Shown here piece after piece: positions 37,790 to 45,885 of a DNA stretch of 64,000 bases. The DNA comes from Diaminobutyricimonas sp. LJ205 (GTDB lineage Bacteria; Actinomycetota; Actinomycetes; Actinomycetales; Microbacteriaceae), in assembly GCF_009755725.1 (NCBI RefSeq), contig NZ_CP046619.1, forward strand, positions 744,001 to 808,000, read 5' to 3'. The position numbers were made by a program, and so were the translations under genes. The notes under the pieces are model-generated. The model was given only the letters and a program-made list of their open reading frames with translations, ran no database searches and was not told the DNA's origin. Each line of letters opens with the position of its first letter. Position 1 is the stretch's first letter.

Positions 37790-39144
37790 CGGGCGGTGCC
37801 GAGTGAGGCGAAGGCGTCATCGAGTACCTCGACGACCTGGCCGATCAACTCGTCGGTGAGCGCCAGTGAGGGCAGGAAGCGCAGCACATTGCCCCAGGTG
37901 CCCGCGGTCAGCATGAGCACGCCGTGCTGTGCGGCGAACGCGGCGACGCTGTTCACCGCTTCCGGTAGCGGGGTCTTGGTGCCGGGCTCGACCAGTTCGA
38001 TCGCGAGCATGGCTCCCTTGCCGCGGACGTCGCCGATCACCGGGTACTTCTCCTGCAGCTTCACCAGCTCGGGCTGCAGGCTCGCCTCGATGCGCTGCGC
38101 CTCGCCGAGCAGGTTGGCGCTCTCGATCTGTTCGAACACCGCGATCGCGGCAGCGCAGGAGACGGGGTTGCCGCCGAATGTTCCGCCGAGGCCGCCGGCG
38201 TGCGAGGCATCCATGATCTCCGCGCGACCGGTGACGCCTGCGAGCGGAAGGCCGCCCGCGATGCCCTTCGCGCTCAGCACGATGTCGGGCACGATGCCGA
38301 AGTGTTCGCTGGCGAAGTAAGCGCCGGTTCGGGCCATCCCGCTCTGGATCTCGTCGGCGATGAAGACGATGCCGTTCGAAGTACACCATTCCTGCAGGGC
38401 AGGCAGGAAGCCGTCGGCGGGCACCATGAAGCCGCCCTCGCCCTGGATCGGTTCGAACACCAGGCAGGCGAGGTCAGCGGCGCCGACCGTCTTCTCGAGG
38501 AACGCGATCGTGCGGGCGGCCGCCTCGGTGCCGGTCAAGCCGTCCCGGAACGGGTACGAACTCGGGGCGTGGTAGACATCCCCGGCGAACGGTCCGAAGC
38601 CGGCCTTGTACGGCATGGCCTTGTAGTTCATCGCCATGGTCAGGTTGGTGCGGCCGTGGTAGCCGTGGTCGAGCACGGCGATTCCGGGGCGTCCGGTGTG
38701 CTTGCGGGCGATCTTGACGCCGTTCTCCACCGCCTCGGCGCCGGAGTTCACCAGCACGGTCTTCTTCGCGTGATCGCCGGGCGTGTGCTGCGCGAGCAGC
38801 TCGGCAACGCGCACGTACTCCTCGTACGGGGTGATCGTGAACAGCGTGTGGGTCACCTTCTGCAGCTGCGCGGATGCCGCGGCCACGACTGCCTCGACCG
38901 TGTGGCCGACCGTGGTGACGCCGATGCCGGCGCCGACATCGATGAACTGGTTACCGTCCACATCGACCAAGATCGCGCCCTGCGCCCGCTCGATGTACAC
39001 CGGGAGGGCGCTCGAGACACCCCCGGGGACCACTGCAAGTCGTCGCTCGTGCAGCGCCTTCGACTTCGGACCGGGAATCGCGGTGGTGATGCGACGCTCC
39101 TGGAGCACGGGCGCGGGACCTGATGCATTCAGCGTGTCAGTCAT
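37786..39144 (-). CDS. gabT: 4-aminobutyrate--2-oxoglutarate aminotransferase (copy 1)
   Basis: A 452-residue class III PLP enzyme converting GABA to succinic semialdehyde. The lysine is in VLSAKGIAGGLPLAGVTGR, with EPIQGEGGFMVP, ADEIQSGMARTG and GGTFGGNPVSCAAA, all matching GabT. N-terminal ITTAIPGPKSKALHERR is typical. ATG 39144. It is followed by asparaginase in one operon and diverges from osmC. A paralogue lies 4 kb further at 41805-43130. No succinic semialdehyde dehydrogenase (gabD) is in the window. Confidence 0.93.
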   Translation of the reverse strand: MTDTLNASGPAPVLQERRITTAIPGPKSKALHERRLAVVPGGVSSALPVYIERAQGAILVDVDGNQFIDVGAGIGVTTVGHTVEAVVAAASAQLQKVTHTLFTITPYEEYVRVAELLAQHTPGDHAKKTVLVNSGAEAVENGVKIARKHTGRPGIAVLDHGYHGRTNLTMAMNYKAMPYKAGFGPFAGDVYHAPSSYPFRDGLTGTEAAARTIAFLEKTVGAADLACLVFEPIQGEGGFMVPADGFLPALQEWCTSNGIVFIADEIQSGMARTGAYFASEHFGIVPDIVLSAKGIAGGLPLAGVTGRAEIMDASHAGGLGGTFGGNPVSCAAAIAVFEQIESANLLGEAQRIEASLQPELVKLQEKYPVIGDVRGKGAMLAIELVEPGTKTPLPEAVNSVAAFAAQHGVLMLTAGTWGNVLRFLPSLALTDELIGQVVEVLDDAFASLGTAR

Positions 39145-39181
39145 GGTGAACTGATCCTAGTTCGCGAGACGAGAGGCTGTC

Positions 39182-39646
39182 ATGACCCCGGAGCACCACT
39201 TCGAAGTATCCCTTCGCTGGACCGGAAACCGGGGCACCGGCACCAGCGGTACCCGCGACTTCAGCCGCGAACACCTGCTGCAGATCGACGGCAAACCGGA
39301 CCTGCTGGGCTCTGCCGCACCGGTCTTCCGCGGCGACGCCGACCGCTGGAACCCGGAGGAACTGCTCATCGCGGCGCTCGCGCAGTGCCACATGATGAGC
39401 TACTTCTACGTCGCCACCCGTGACGGGATCGTCGTCACTGACTACACGGATGCCGCGACCGGCACCATCCGGATGCGCGGAGCAGGCGGCAGCTTCACGA
39501 GCGTGACGCTGAGGCCGCGGATGACGATCGCCGCCGGCGACCTCGACCTCGCTCATCGGCTGCACGACGAAGCTGAGCAGTTGTGCTTCATCGCCCAGTC
39601 GGTGAACTTCCCGGTGATTCACGAACCCGAGATCACACTCGCCTGA
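39182..39646 (+). CDS. OsmC family protein
   Basis: A 154-residue protein of the OsmC/Ohr superfamily, thiol peroxidases acting on organic hydroperoxides. Redox cysteines lie in LAQCHMMSYFY (about Cys75) and EQLCFIAQSVNFPV (about Cys138), the expected pair. ATG 39182 follows GAGAGG. It is transcribed away from gabT across a 37-bp gap and stands alone. OsmC-like is more likely than Ohr because the Ohr-specific second motif is not seen. Confidence 0.88.
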   Translation: MTPEHHFEVSLRWTGNRGTGTSGTRDFSREHLLQIDGKPDLLGSAAPVFRGDADRWNPEELLIAALAQCHMMSYFYVATRDGIVVTDYTDAATGTIRMRGAGGSFTSVTLRPRMTIAAGDLDLAHRLHDEAEQLCFIAQSVNFPVIHEPEITLA

Positions 39647-39786
39647 GGCACGCACGCAGCTTCCTCATCGATGCGCCCGAGCCGGCGATCGTTGACATCG
39701 GGAAGTTCACCGCCCTCCAATCGGGCACCCCCCCCGCTCAAAGCGATTGGCCGCGCTCCGCCGGCGCCACGGTCTATTCACACGCA

Positions 39787-39815
39787 TACAATTGGGGTGG
39801 GACGATCGACGTCCC
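39787..39815 (+). promoter_or_regulatory. -10 element and small inverted repeat before the alcohol dehydrogenase gene
   Basis: TACAAT (39787-39792) is a strong -10 hexamer, though no clear -35 is present. Just downstream, GGGACG-ATCGA-CGTCCC (39799-39815) is a 6-bp inverted repeat in the leader, before the GAAAGGA ribosome site, and could be an operator or leader hairpin. Confidence 0.45.
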
Positions 39816-39838
39816 GACGCAGGACGAAAGGATGCGAG

Positions 39839-40795
39839 ATGAAGGCATGGCGGTTCTATGGAGCAGGGCAGCCCCTCAAGCTTGAGGAGGTGCCCGACCC
39901 GGTCGCGAAGCCCGGTGAGATCGTCGTCGATGTAAAGGCGACGGGCCTCTGCCACTCCGACGTCTCCGCACTGGATGACGCGGCGTGGAACGTGGGAAAG
40001 TTCCCCGACCACCCCATCGTGCTCGGTCATGAGCCGGCGGGTGTCGTGTCGCAGGTGGGCGAGGGCGTCACGAATATCAAGATCGGAGACCGCGTCGGCA
40101 TCCCATCCGGCCCGCCGAACGTGAACGGCTACTTCCGTGACGGCGGATACGCCGAGAAGACAACTGCCCTCGCCGACGCCGTCGTCAAGATCCCGGACGG
40201 TCTTGACTTCGTGCGCGCGGCGTCGGGCACGGACGCCGGCAATGTCGCGCACCACGCGGTCGTCTCCCGCGGCCTCGTCTCTGCGGGCCAGAAGGTCGGC
40301 ATTATCGGCGTCGGCGGCCTCGGCCAGGTCGGCGCGCGCATCGCGGTCCTCCGCGGCGCAGAGGTGTACGCCGCCGAGGTGAAGGAAGACGTCTGGCCGA
40401 TGGCCAAGGAACTCGGCGTCGTGCGAGTTGCCAAGGACATCCGCGAGTTTGCAGATGTGGGGCTAGACACGATCATCGACTTCGCGGGCTTCGGGACAAC
40501 GACCACGGGCGCCCTCGAGGTCGTCCGCAACGGCGGGCGCGTCGTCCAGGTCGGCATGGGTCGCCTGCAGATCGAGTTCAACACCGACCCGCTGATCCTC
40601 AAGCAGGTCGACTACGTCGGCTCCATGGGCGGCGGCGTCGAGGACCTGGCGGGCATCTACGAGCTGATGGCCTCCGGCGATCTCGACCCGAAGATCACGC
40701 TCGTTGACTTCGACAAGATCGACGAGGGCCTCGACCAGCTGCGCCGCGGCACTGTCACCGGGCGCCTCGTCGTCGACATGCAGAACGGCATCTGA
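39839..40795 (+). CDS. Zinc-type alcohol dehydrogenase (MDR superfamily)
   Basis: A 318-residue medium-chain dehydrogenase/reductase. Catalytic zinc ligands fit GLCHSDVSAL (Cys) and LGHEPAGVV (His, Glu); the NAD(P) motif is GIIGVGGLGQVGARIA. The four-cysteine structural zinc lobe of classical ADHs is absent (the loop reads IPSGPPNVNGYFRDGGYAEK), so it is a shorter variant. ATG 39839 with GAAAGGA upstream; an earlier ATG at 39832 is out of frame. Substrate unknown. It ends in a nested hairpin shared with the convergent membrane-protein gene. Confidence 0.87.
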   Translation: MKAWRFYGAGQPLKLEEVPDPVAKPGEIVVDVKATGLCHSDVSALDDAAWNVGKFPDHPIVLGHEPAGVVSQVGEGVTNIKIGDRVGIPSGPPNVNGYFRDGGYAEKTTALADAVVKIPDGLDFVRAASGTDAGNVAHHAVVSRGLVSAGQKVGIIGVGGLGQVGARIAVLRGAEVYAAEVKEDVWPMAKELGVVRVAKDIREFADVGLDTIIDFAGFGTTTTGALEVVRNGGRVVQVGMGRLQIEFNTDPLILKQVDYVGSMGGGVEDLAGIYELMASGDLDPKITLVDFDKIDEGLDQLRRGTVTGRLVVDMQNGI

Positions 40796-40809
40796 GTCGA
40801 TCGCCTGAT

Positions 40810-40860
40810 ACAACGGATGCCGGGACCGGGGCGGAAGCCCCGAATCTTGGCATCCGTTGT
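40810..40860. terminator. Nested hairpin, probable bidirectional terminator
   Basis: Outer arms 40810-40821 and 40849-40860 (ACAACGGATGCC and complement) are perfect over 12 bp and enclose an inner hairpin CGGGGC-GGAA-GCCCCG (40827-40842). It lies between the convergent alcohol dehydrogenase and membrane-protein genes. There is no long T-run, so termination efficiency is uncertain. Confidence 0.6.
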
Positions 40861-40896
40861 CTCAGTTTCGTAGGACCCGCTGGTCGAACTACTTGC

Positions 40897-41577
40897 TCAC
40901 GGTGTGGGATGCAGCGGGCGGTATTGCTCCCAGAACGTGAAAAACCGCTTTCCGCCACGCCAGATCCAGAACAGCGCATAAGCGACCCCGACGAGCACGC
41001 CCACGAGCACAAGCAGCCACGTCGAAACCCCGATGGCGTTTAAGATCGCGGCGACCAGCAACCCGATCATCGCGGAGTTCACCGCGATGATGAAGACCAT
41101 GCTGCTGCCGACCACCTGGCTCTGTCCGCGCGCCGGGGTGAGGAAGTAGTAGGTCTTGTTCATCCCGGCGTAGTCGTCATGGGTCGAGGCCATCAGCGCG
41201 TCGGCGATTCCCGGGTCCAGCTCTACATACGCGGCGCGTAGCCGGTTCATCGCGAGCACGTACATCAGGTCTTCCATCGACGTGTTGATCACGCGCACCT
41301 GGGTGAGCACGCCGACGAGCGCGACCACTCCGAGCACGGCGATCGCGAACACGCCGAACGACTCGGAGAAATCGCTGGCCTGACCGACCAGTGCAAGGCT
41401 CACCAACCCTGCCGAGACCAGCGTGAGGAACATGCTGATCCGGGTCAGCACCTCGCTCTGGGTGGTGCCCCGGGAGGCCAGCAGGCTCCAGTGCTCAGTC
41501 GCGAGCAACTGAGCACGAAGGGCTCGGGATGCCGCGTCATCCGGTCGTCCGGACCCAGCGGCCGCCGCGTCGGGCAT
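40897..41577 (-). CDS. Four-helix membrane protein of unknown function
   Basis: 226 residues. Two helices near the N-terminal third (ISMFLTLVSAGLVSLALVG, FGVFAIAVLGVVALVGVLTQV) and two near the C-terminus (SSMVFIIAVNSAMIGLLVAAI, STWLLVLVGVLVGVAYALFWIW) enclose an 80-residue soluble loop containing YVLAMNRLRAAYVELDPGIADAL. ATG 41577 is chosen because GGGAGGA precedes it and longer versions would translate through repeat element A. I do not recognise a characterised family. It follows gabT copy 2 on the same strand, separated by that repeat. Confidence 0.75.
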   Translation of the reverse strand: MPDAAAAGSGRPDDAASRALRAQLLATEHWSLLASRGTTQSEVLTRISMFLTLVSAGLVSLALVGQASDFSESFGVFAIAVLGVVALVGVLTQVRVINTSMEDLMYVLAMNRLRAAYVELDPGIADALMASTHDDYAGMNKTYYFLTPARGQSQVVGSSMVFIIAVNSAMIGLLVAAILNAIGVSTWLLVLVGVLVGVAYALFWIWRGGKRFFTFWEQYRPLHPTP

Positions 41578-41623
41578 GCCGCAATTGTCCTCCCGGAGGG
41601 GGCGTTCGGCACAGAGGCGGAAT

Positions 41624-41712
41624 CGGATGGTTCGCGGGTGTCGAGTTATGAGCGGAACCGATGGCCACGCTTTTCGGCCGTCGGTTCCGCTCATTGTTTG
41701 AGCTGAGGAGCG
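41624..41712 (+). repeat. Hairpin repeat element, copy A (right end missing)
   Basis: Starts with CGGATGGTTCGCGGG, then a hairpin with 17-bp arms at 41650-41666 and 41676-41692 around the loop ACGCTTTTC, then ATTGTTTGAGCTGAGGAGCG. It is almost identical to copy B at 49113-49211, but the terminal ACCATCCG is replaced by unrelated sequence. It lies between the membrane-protein gene and gabT copy 2. Confidence 0.85.
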
Positions 41713-41804
41713 CGGTGGAGCTATGGCAATCGCGCCAGCGATTGCGCGACCCCAGCGCCGACCGAGCCTGCGAGGGAGGGAATCATCCGATTCCGCCACT
41801 CACG

Positions 41805-43130
41805 CTAGAGGGTCGCGAAGGCCTCTTCGATCACCGTCATAGCGTCGTCGATGAGTTCCTCGGAGATGACCACCGACGGCAGGAAGCGCAGCACGCTGTC
41901 CCACGAGCCGGCGTCCAGTGGAATCACGCCGTGCGACGTCGCGTAGACCAGCACCGTCTTCAGCGCCTCGGGCCACGGCTTCTTGGTGCCGGGGTGCACG
42001 AGCTCCACGCCGAACATGGCGCCCTTGCCGCGCACTTCGCCGACGAAGTCGTACTTCTCGGTCCAGTCGCCGATGCGCGCCTCGATGGCCCGCTCGACGC
42101 GCTGCGCCTCACCGATCAGATTGTCGCGCTCGATGATCTCGAGCACCTTGAGGGCGGCCGCTGTCGAGACCGGGTTCCCGCCGAAGGTGCCGCCGATGCC
42201 GCCGGGCTGCACGGCATCCATGATCTCGGCACGACCGACGACACCGGCGAGCGGGAAGCCGCCGGCGATGCCCTTCGCGACCGTGATCAGGTCGGGGATG
42301 ACACCCTCGTGATGCTCGATCGAGAACATCTTGCCGGTGCGCGCGATGCCCGCCTGGATCTCGTCGGCGACGAAGACGATGCCGTTCTCGGTGCACCACT
42401 CGCTGATGCGCTTGAAGTAGCCGGGCGCCGGGATGATGATGCCGCCGTCACCTTGGATCGGCTCGGCGAAGAACGCGGCGATCTCGGATGCGCCGATGTG
42501 GGTGGTGATGTAGTCGATGGTCTTCTCAGCGGCCTCGAGCCCGTCGAGCCCGTCACGGTACGGGTAGCTGATCGGCACGCTGTAGATCTCGGGGGCCAGC
42601 GGTCCCATGCCGGAGCGCTCCGGCCAGGGCCGGTACGTCATCGTCATGGTCAGGTTGGTGCGCCCGTGGAAGGCGTGGTCCAGGGCAACGATGGCACGCC
42701 GGCCGGTGTACTTGCGGGCGATCTTCACCGCGTTCTCGACGGCTTCGGCGCCGGAGTTGACCAGGACGGAGCGCTTCTCGAAGTCGCCGGGGGTGATCTC
42801 GGCGAGCTTCTCAGCGACCCGGACGTAGTTCTCGTATGGCGTCACGGTGAAGAGGGTGTGCGTGAGGTTCCGGGCCTGTTCAGCCGCGGCATCCGCAACT
42901 TCCTGGTTCGCGTGACCGATCGTGGTGACGCCGATTCCGCACCCCAGGTCGATGAGCTGGTTGCCGTCGACATCGACGAGGATCGCGCCCGAGCCGCGCT
43001 CCATGTAGATGTTGGCGAGCGTTCCGGCACCGCGCGAGACGCTTTTCTGGCGGCGCTCCTGGAGGGCGATCGACTTCGGGCCGGGGAGATCGGTGACGAG
43101 CTTGCGCTCCTGCGAAACCGTGAATGTCAT
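41805..43130 (-). CDS. gabT: 4-aminobutyrate--2-oxoglutarate aminotransferase (copy 2)
   Basis: A 441-residue class III aminotransferase, clearly paralogous to copy 1: lysine in TVAKGIAGGFPLAGVVGR, EPIQGDGGIIIP, ADEIQAGIARTG and GGTFGGNPVSTAAA. It begins MTFTVSQERKLVTDLPGPKS at ATG 43130, which lies 7 bases after a -10 hexamer. Differences such as HGVIPLDAGSWDSVLR in place of HGVLMLTAGTWGNVLR suggest a different amine preference, possibly 5-aminovalerate, but this cannot be settled from sequence. Confidence 0.9.
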   Translation of the reverse strand: MTFTVSQERKLVTDLPGPKSIALQERRQKSVSRGAGTLANIYMERGSGAILVDVDGNQLIDLGCGIGVTTIGHANQEVADAAAEQARNLTHTLFTVTPYENYVRVAEKLAEITPGDFEKRSVLVNSGAEAVENAVKIARKYTGRRAIVALDHAFHGRTNLTMTMTYRPWPERSGMGPLAPEIYSVPISYPYRDGLDGLEAAEKTIDYITTHIGASEIAAFFAEPIQGDGGIIIPAPGYFKRISEWCTENGIVFVADEIQAGIARTGKMFSIEHHEGVIPDLITVAKGIAGGFPLAGVVGRAEIMDAVQPGGIGGTFGGNPVSTAAALKVLEIIERDNLIGEAQRVERAIEARIGDWTEKYDFVGEVRGKGAMFGVELVHPGTKKPWPEALKTVLVYATSHGVIPLDAGSWDSVLRFLPSVVISEELIDDAMTVIEEAFATL

Positions 43131-43137
43131 ACGAAGC

Positions 43138-43143
43138 AGCCTA
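43138..43143 (-). promoter_or_regulatory. -10 element for a leaderless gabT copy 2 transcript
   Basis: On the minus strand TAGGCT lies 7 bases before the ATG at 43130, with no purine-rich ribosome site in between. Spacing matches the leaderless pattern at several genes in this window. Confidence 0.4.
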
Positions 43144-43216
43144 CGGCGCTCACCGCATGCCCAGTTCGATGCACCAGACTGGACGACATCCCCTGTTCCC
43201 TCGAGTGAGGTATTTC

Positions 43217-44161
43217 GTGCGCGCTGCTGTTCCGTTTGTTCTGGCCATCGGCCTTGCGGCGTCCCTGGCCGCATGTACTCCGGCGGCCGAGAGTCCCGAG
43301 GCAACCGAGACGAATTCGCCCGCGGCGGACTGCGTGTCTGGAGGCTCGGCGTCCGAGGCGGTCACCGTCTCCGGAGACTTCGGCGCGAAGCCCGAGGTCA
43401 CCTTCGAGGCGCCTCTGTCGGTCGAGGAGACCGAGCGCACCGTCGTCACCGAAGGCGACGGCGACGTGCTCGAAGAGGGCGACACCGCCAACATCATGTT
43501 CAGCATGATCAACGGGGAGACCGGCGAGCCCGTCGACACCTCCACCTTCGATCTGCAGACCTCGCAGAGTGTCGCGCTGGATGGCAGCTTCCTGCCCGGC
43601 ATCGACAAGACGCTGCTCTGCTCGCCCGTCGGCTCGCGGGTGGTCGGCGTTCTGCCACCTGCGGACCTGTGGGGCGACACCGGTGCTCAGCAGCTCGGCG
43701 TGACCGGCGAACAGTCGCTCGTGTTCGTGGTCGACATCGTCCCGGCTGAGCCGCTGCCGACCCCGTCGGCGTGGACCGAGAACGTGCCCGAAGTCGACTT
43801 CTCCGGCGACGTGCCGGCGGTCACCCTGCCGGCCACCGACCCGCCGACCGAGCTGCAGCTCGCGGTGCTCGAGGAGGGTGACGGCGCCGTCGTCGAGGAC
43901 GGCCAGCAGGTCACGCTCAACTACACCGGCATCAGCTGGAACACCGGCGAGGTCTTCGACTCCAGCTGGGAGCGCGGCGAGCCCACGACCTTTGCGACGA
44001 ACCAGGTGATCAAGGGCTTCGCGGCCGGACTGGTCGGCCAGCAGGTCGGATCCCGCGTCATCGTCGTGATGCCGCCGGAGCTGGGTTACGGCACCGACCC
44101 GAACCAGAACCTCGGTGGACAGACCCTGGTCTTCCTGATCGAGATCCAGGACGCCAAGTAA
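43217..44161 (+). CDS. FKBP-type peptidyl-prolyl isomerase lipoprotein
   Basis: 314 residues. A signal peptide ends in the lipobox SLAAC (Cys20), so the protein is probably anchored outside the membrane as a lipoprotein. Two FKBP-like domains follow: a divergent one (about 65-175, EEGDTANIMFSM, FLPGIDKTL) and a canonical one (about 205-314, VTLNYTGISWNTGEVFDSSW, VIKGFAAGLVGQQVGSRVIVVMPPELGYG). It should help fold exported proteins. GTG 43217 follows GAGTGAGG; an upstream in-frame ATG at 43175 is less likely because it would bury the signal peptide. Confidence 0.88.
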   Translation: MRAAVPFVLAIGLAASLAACTPAAESPEATETNSPAADCVSGGSASEAVTVSGDFGAKPEVTFEAPLSVEETERTVVTEGDGDVLEEGDTANIMFSMINGETGEPVDTSTFDLQTSQSVALDGSFLPGIDKTLLCSPVGSRVVGVLPPADLWGDTGAQQLGVTGEQSLVFVVDIVPAEPLPTPSAWTENVPEVDFSGDVPAVTLPATDPPTELQLAVLEEGDGAVVEDGQQVTLNYTGISWNTGEVFDSSWERGEPTTFATNQVIKGFAAGLVGQQVGSRVIVVMPPELGYGTDPNQNLGGQTLVFLIEIQDAK

Positions 44162-44195
44162 GCAGCCGCCACCCGTTGACCGAGCTTGAACCACC

Positions 44196-44238
44196 CGCTG
44201 ATCGAGCTTGTCGAGATCTCGGCAAGCTCGATCAGCCG
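44196..44238. repeat. Palindromic copy of the dispersed repeat before dxr
   Basis: CGCTGATCGAGCTTGTCGAG and its near-perfect complement meet head to head over 43 bp, one mismatch per arm pair. A partial copy (GTTGACCGAGCTTG) is at 44174-44187. It sits between the FKBP gene and dxr and could end the FKBP transcript by forming a hairpin, though no T-run follows. Confidence 0.7.
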
Positions 44239-44264
44239 ATGCGGCCGTACGCGATGATGGCTTG

Positions 44265-45344
44265 ATGCGACGCATCATCATCCTTGGTTCGACGGGCTCG
44301 ATCGGCACGCAGGCGCTCGACGTCATCGCGGCGAACCCCGACCGCTTCCGAGTGGTCGGGCTCACCGCAGGCAGCAATCGCGACCTGGTCGCGGAGCAGG
44401 CCGAGCGATTCGGGGTCACCGAGACCGCTTTCGGGGCGGATGACGCGGCCACACTCGTGCGGAACGTCGAAGCCGACGTCGTGCTGAACGGCATCACCGG
44501 CTCGGTCGGGCTTGCCCCGACACTGGCCGCGTTGGAAACCGAAGCGGTGCTGGCGCTCGCCAACAAGGAGAGTCTGATCGTCGGCGGCGACCTGGTGAAA
44601 CAGGCGGCGCGCCCGGGGCAGATCGTGCCGGTCGACTCCGAACATTCGGCGCTTGCGCAGGCGCTGCGCTCGGGGACGGCTGCCGAGGTCCGCAGACTGG
44701 TGCTCACGGCATCCGGTGGCCCGTTCCGCGGACGCAGCCGCGACTCGCTCAAGGACGTCACGCCGCAGCAGGCGCTCGCGCATCCGACCTGGGACATGGG
44801 CCTCGTGATCACCACCAACTCGTCGACCCTGGTGAACAAGGGCCTCGAGGTGATTGAGGCGCACCTGCTGTTCGATGTGCCATACGAGCGGATCGAGGTG
44901 ACCGTTCACCCGCAGTCGATCGTGCACTCGATGGTCGAGTTCGTCGACGGGTCGACGATCGCGCAATGCTCGCCGCCGAACATGCGACTGCCGATCTCGC
45001 TCGGGCTGGACTGGCCGAACCGGGTGCCGGGCGTCGGCGCGCCGCTGGACTGGACCACGGCCAGCCAGTGGACGTTCGAACCGCTGGATGGCGAGGCGTT
45101 TCCCGCGGTTGACCTGGCCAAGCAGGTGGGTAGTGCGGGAGGCACCTTCCCCGCGGTGTTCAATGCCGCGAATGAGCAGGCCGTGATGGCGTTCCACGCC
45201 GGGGCGATTGGCTATCTCGACATCCTCGACACCGTGCAGGAAGTCATCGACCGGCACCAGCCGGGGGAGTTGAGCCTCGACGGCGTGCTCGCCGCCGAAC
45301 GGTGGGCGCGGGCGGAAGCCGACCAGCTGATCGCCTCGCGCTAG
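44265..45344 (+). CDS. dxr: 1-deoxy-D-xylulose-5-phosphate reductoisomerase
   Basis: A 359-residue enzyme of the MEP isoprenoid pathway, making 2-C-methyl-D-erythritol 4-phosphate with NADPH and Mn/Mg. Motifs: NADPH site [25 protein letters not shown], metal-binding [28 protein letters not shown] and [15 protein letters not shown] 44265; earlier in-frame codons run into the palindromic repeat. ispG, another gene of the same pathway, is at 62482-63639. Confidence 0.97.
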   Translation: MRRIIILGSTGSIGTQALDVIAANPDRFRVVGLTAGSNRDLVAEQAERFGVTETAFGADDAATLVRNVEADVVLNGITGSVGLAPTLAALETEAVLALANKESLIVGGDLVKQAARPGQIVPVDSEHSALAQALRSGTAAEVRRLVLTASGGPFRGRSRDSLKDVTPQQALAHPTWDMGLVITTNSSTLVNKGLEVIEAHLLFDVPYERIEVTVHPQSIVHSMVEFVDGSTIAQCSPPNMRLPISLGLDWPNRVPGVGAPLDWTTASQWTFEPLDGEAFPAVDLAKQVGSAGGTFPAVFNAANEQAVMAFHAGAIGYLDILDTVQEVIDRHQPGELSLDGVLAAERWARAEADQLIASR

Positions 45345-45414
45345 CGAAACGGTCCTCCGCCAGCGAAAGAACAGCCGCGCGGGGCCGAAAGGCTAGTGCC
45401 TGCGGAGTGAGACG

Positions 45415-45885
45415 TCAGTCGTCGTCGTCGTCCTCGTCCTTGTCCTTGTTCTTGTTGTTGCCCTTTTCGTCGCCGTTGTTGCCGTTATTGCCGTTGTTCT
45501 CGTCATTGCCGTTGTTGCCGGCGTTCTCGTCGTTGCCGTTGTTCTCTGGTGCAGGCGCGGGGGCGGGCTCAGGCGGTGGCGGCGGCTGCCTCGCGGCGAT
45601 CTCGGCGGCCAGGTCGGCGCGCACCAGGTCGATCGCCGAGAGGATGCTCTGGTGACGCTCGGGCGTGATCAGGTGACGGGCAAGGGAATCGTTCGCCAGC
45701 ACGACGAGTTCGTCGAGCCGCATGACGGCGGTCTCGAATTCACCGGCAGCGGATGCCTCGCTGACCGTCAGCACCTGCTGTTGCAGTTCGGCCGCGGCGT
45801 CTTCCGAATAGGCCGGCTGCCCGCTGGCGCAACCGCCGAGTACGAGTACGCCGGCGATGGCCAGCGGCGCGATCAGGTGTCTCAC
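45415..45885 (-). CDS. Small lipoprotein with Asn/Gly/Asp-rich tail
   Basis: 156 residues. The signal peptide ends in VLVLGGC (Cys19), giving a surface lipoprotein. The middle (about 25-95) is helical, and after PPPPPEPAPAPAP the last 45 residues are an Asn-Gly-Asp/Glu low-complexity run ending in KDKDEDDDDD. The GTG at 45885 overlaps the stop of the upstream kinase (GTGA), so the two are co-translated. Function unknown; it may be the extracellular partner of that kinase. Confidence 0.8.
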   Translation of the reverse strand: MRHLIAPLAIAGVLVLGGCASGQPAYSEDAAAELQQQVLTVSEASAAGEFETAVMRLDELVVLANDSLARHLITPERHQSILSAIDLVRADLAAEIAARQPPPPPEPAPAPAPENNGNDENAGNNGNDENNGNNGNNGDEKGNNKNKDKDEDDDDD

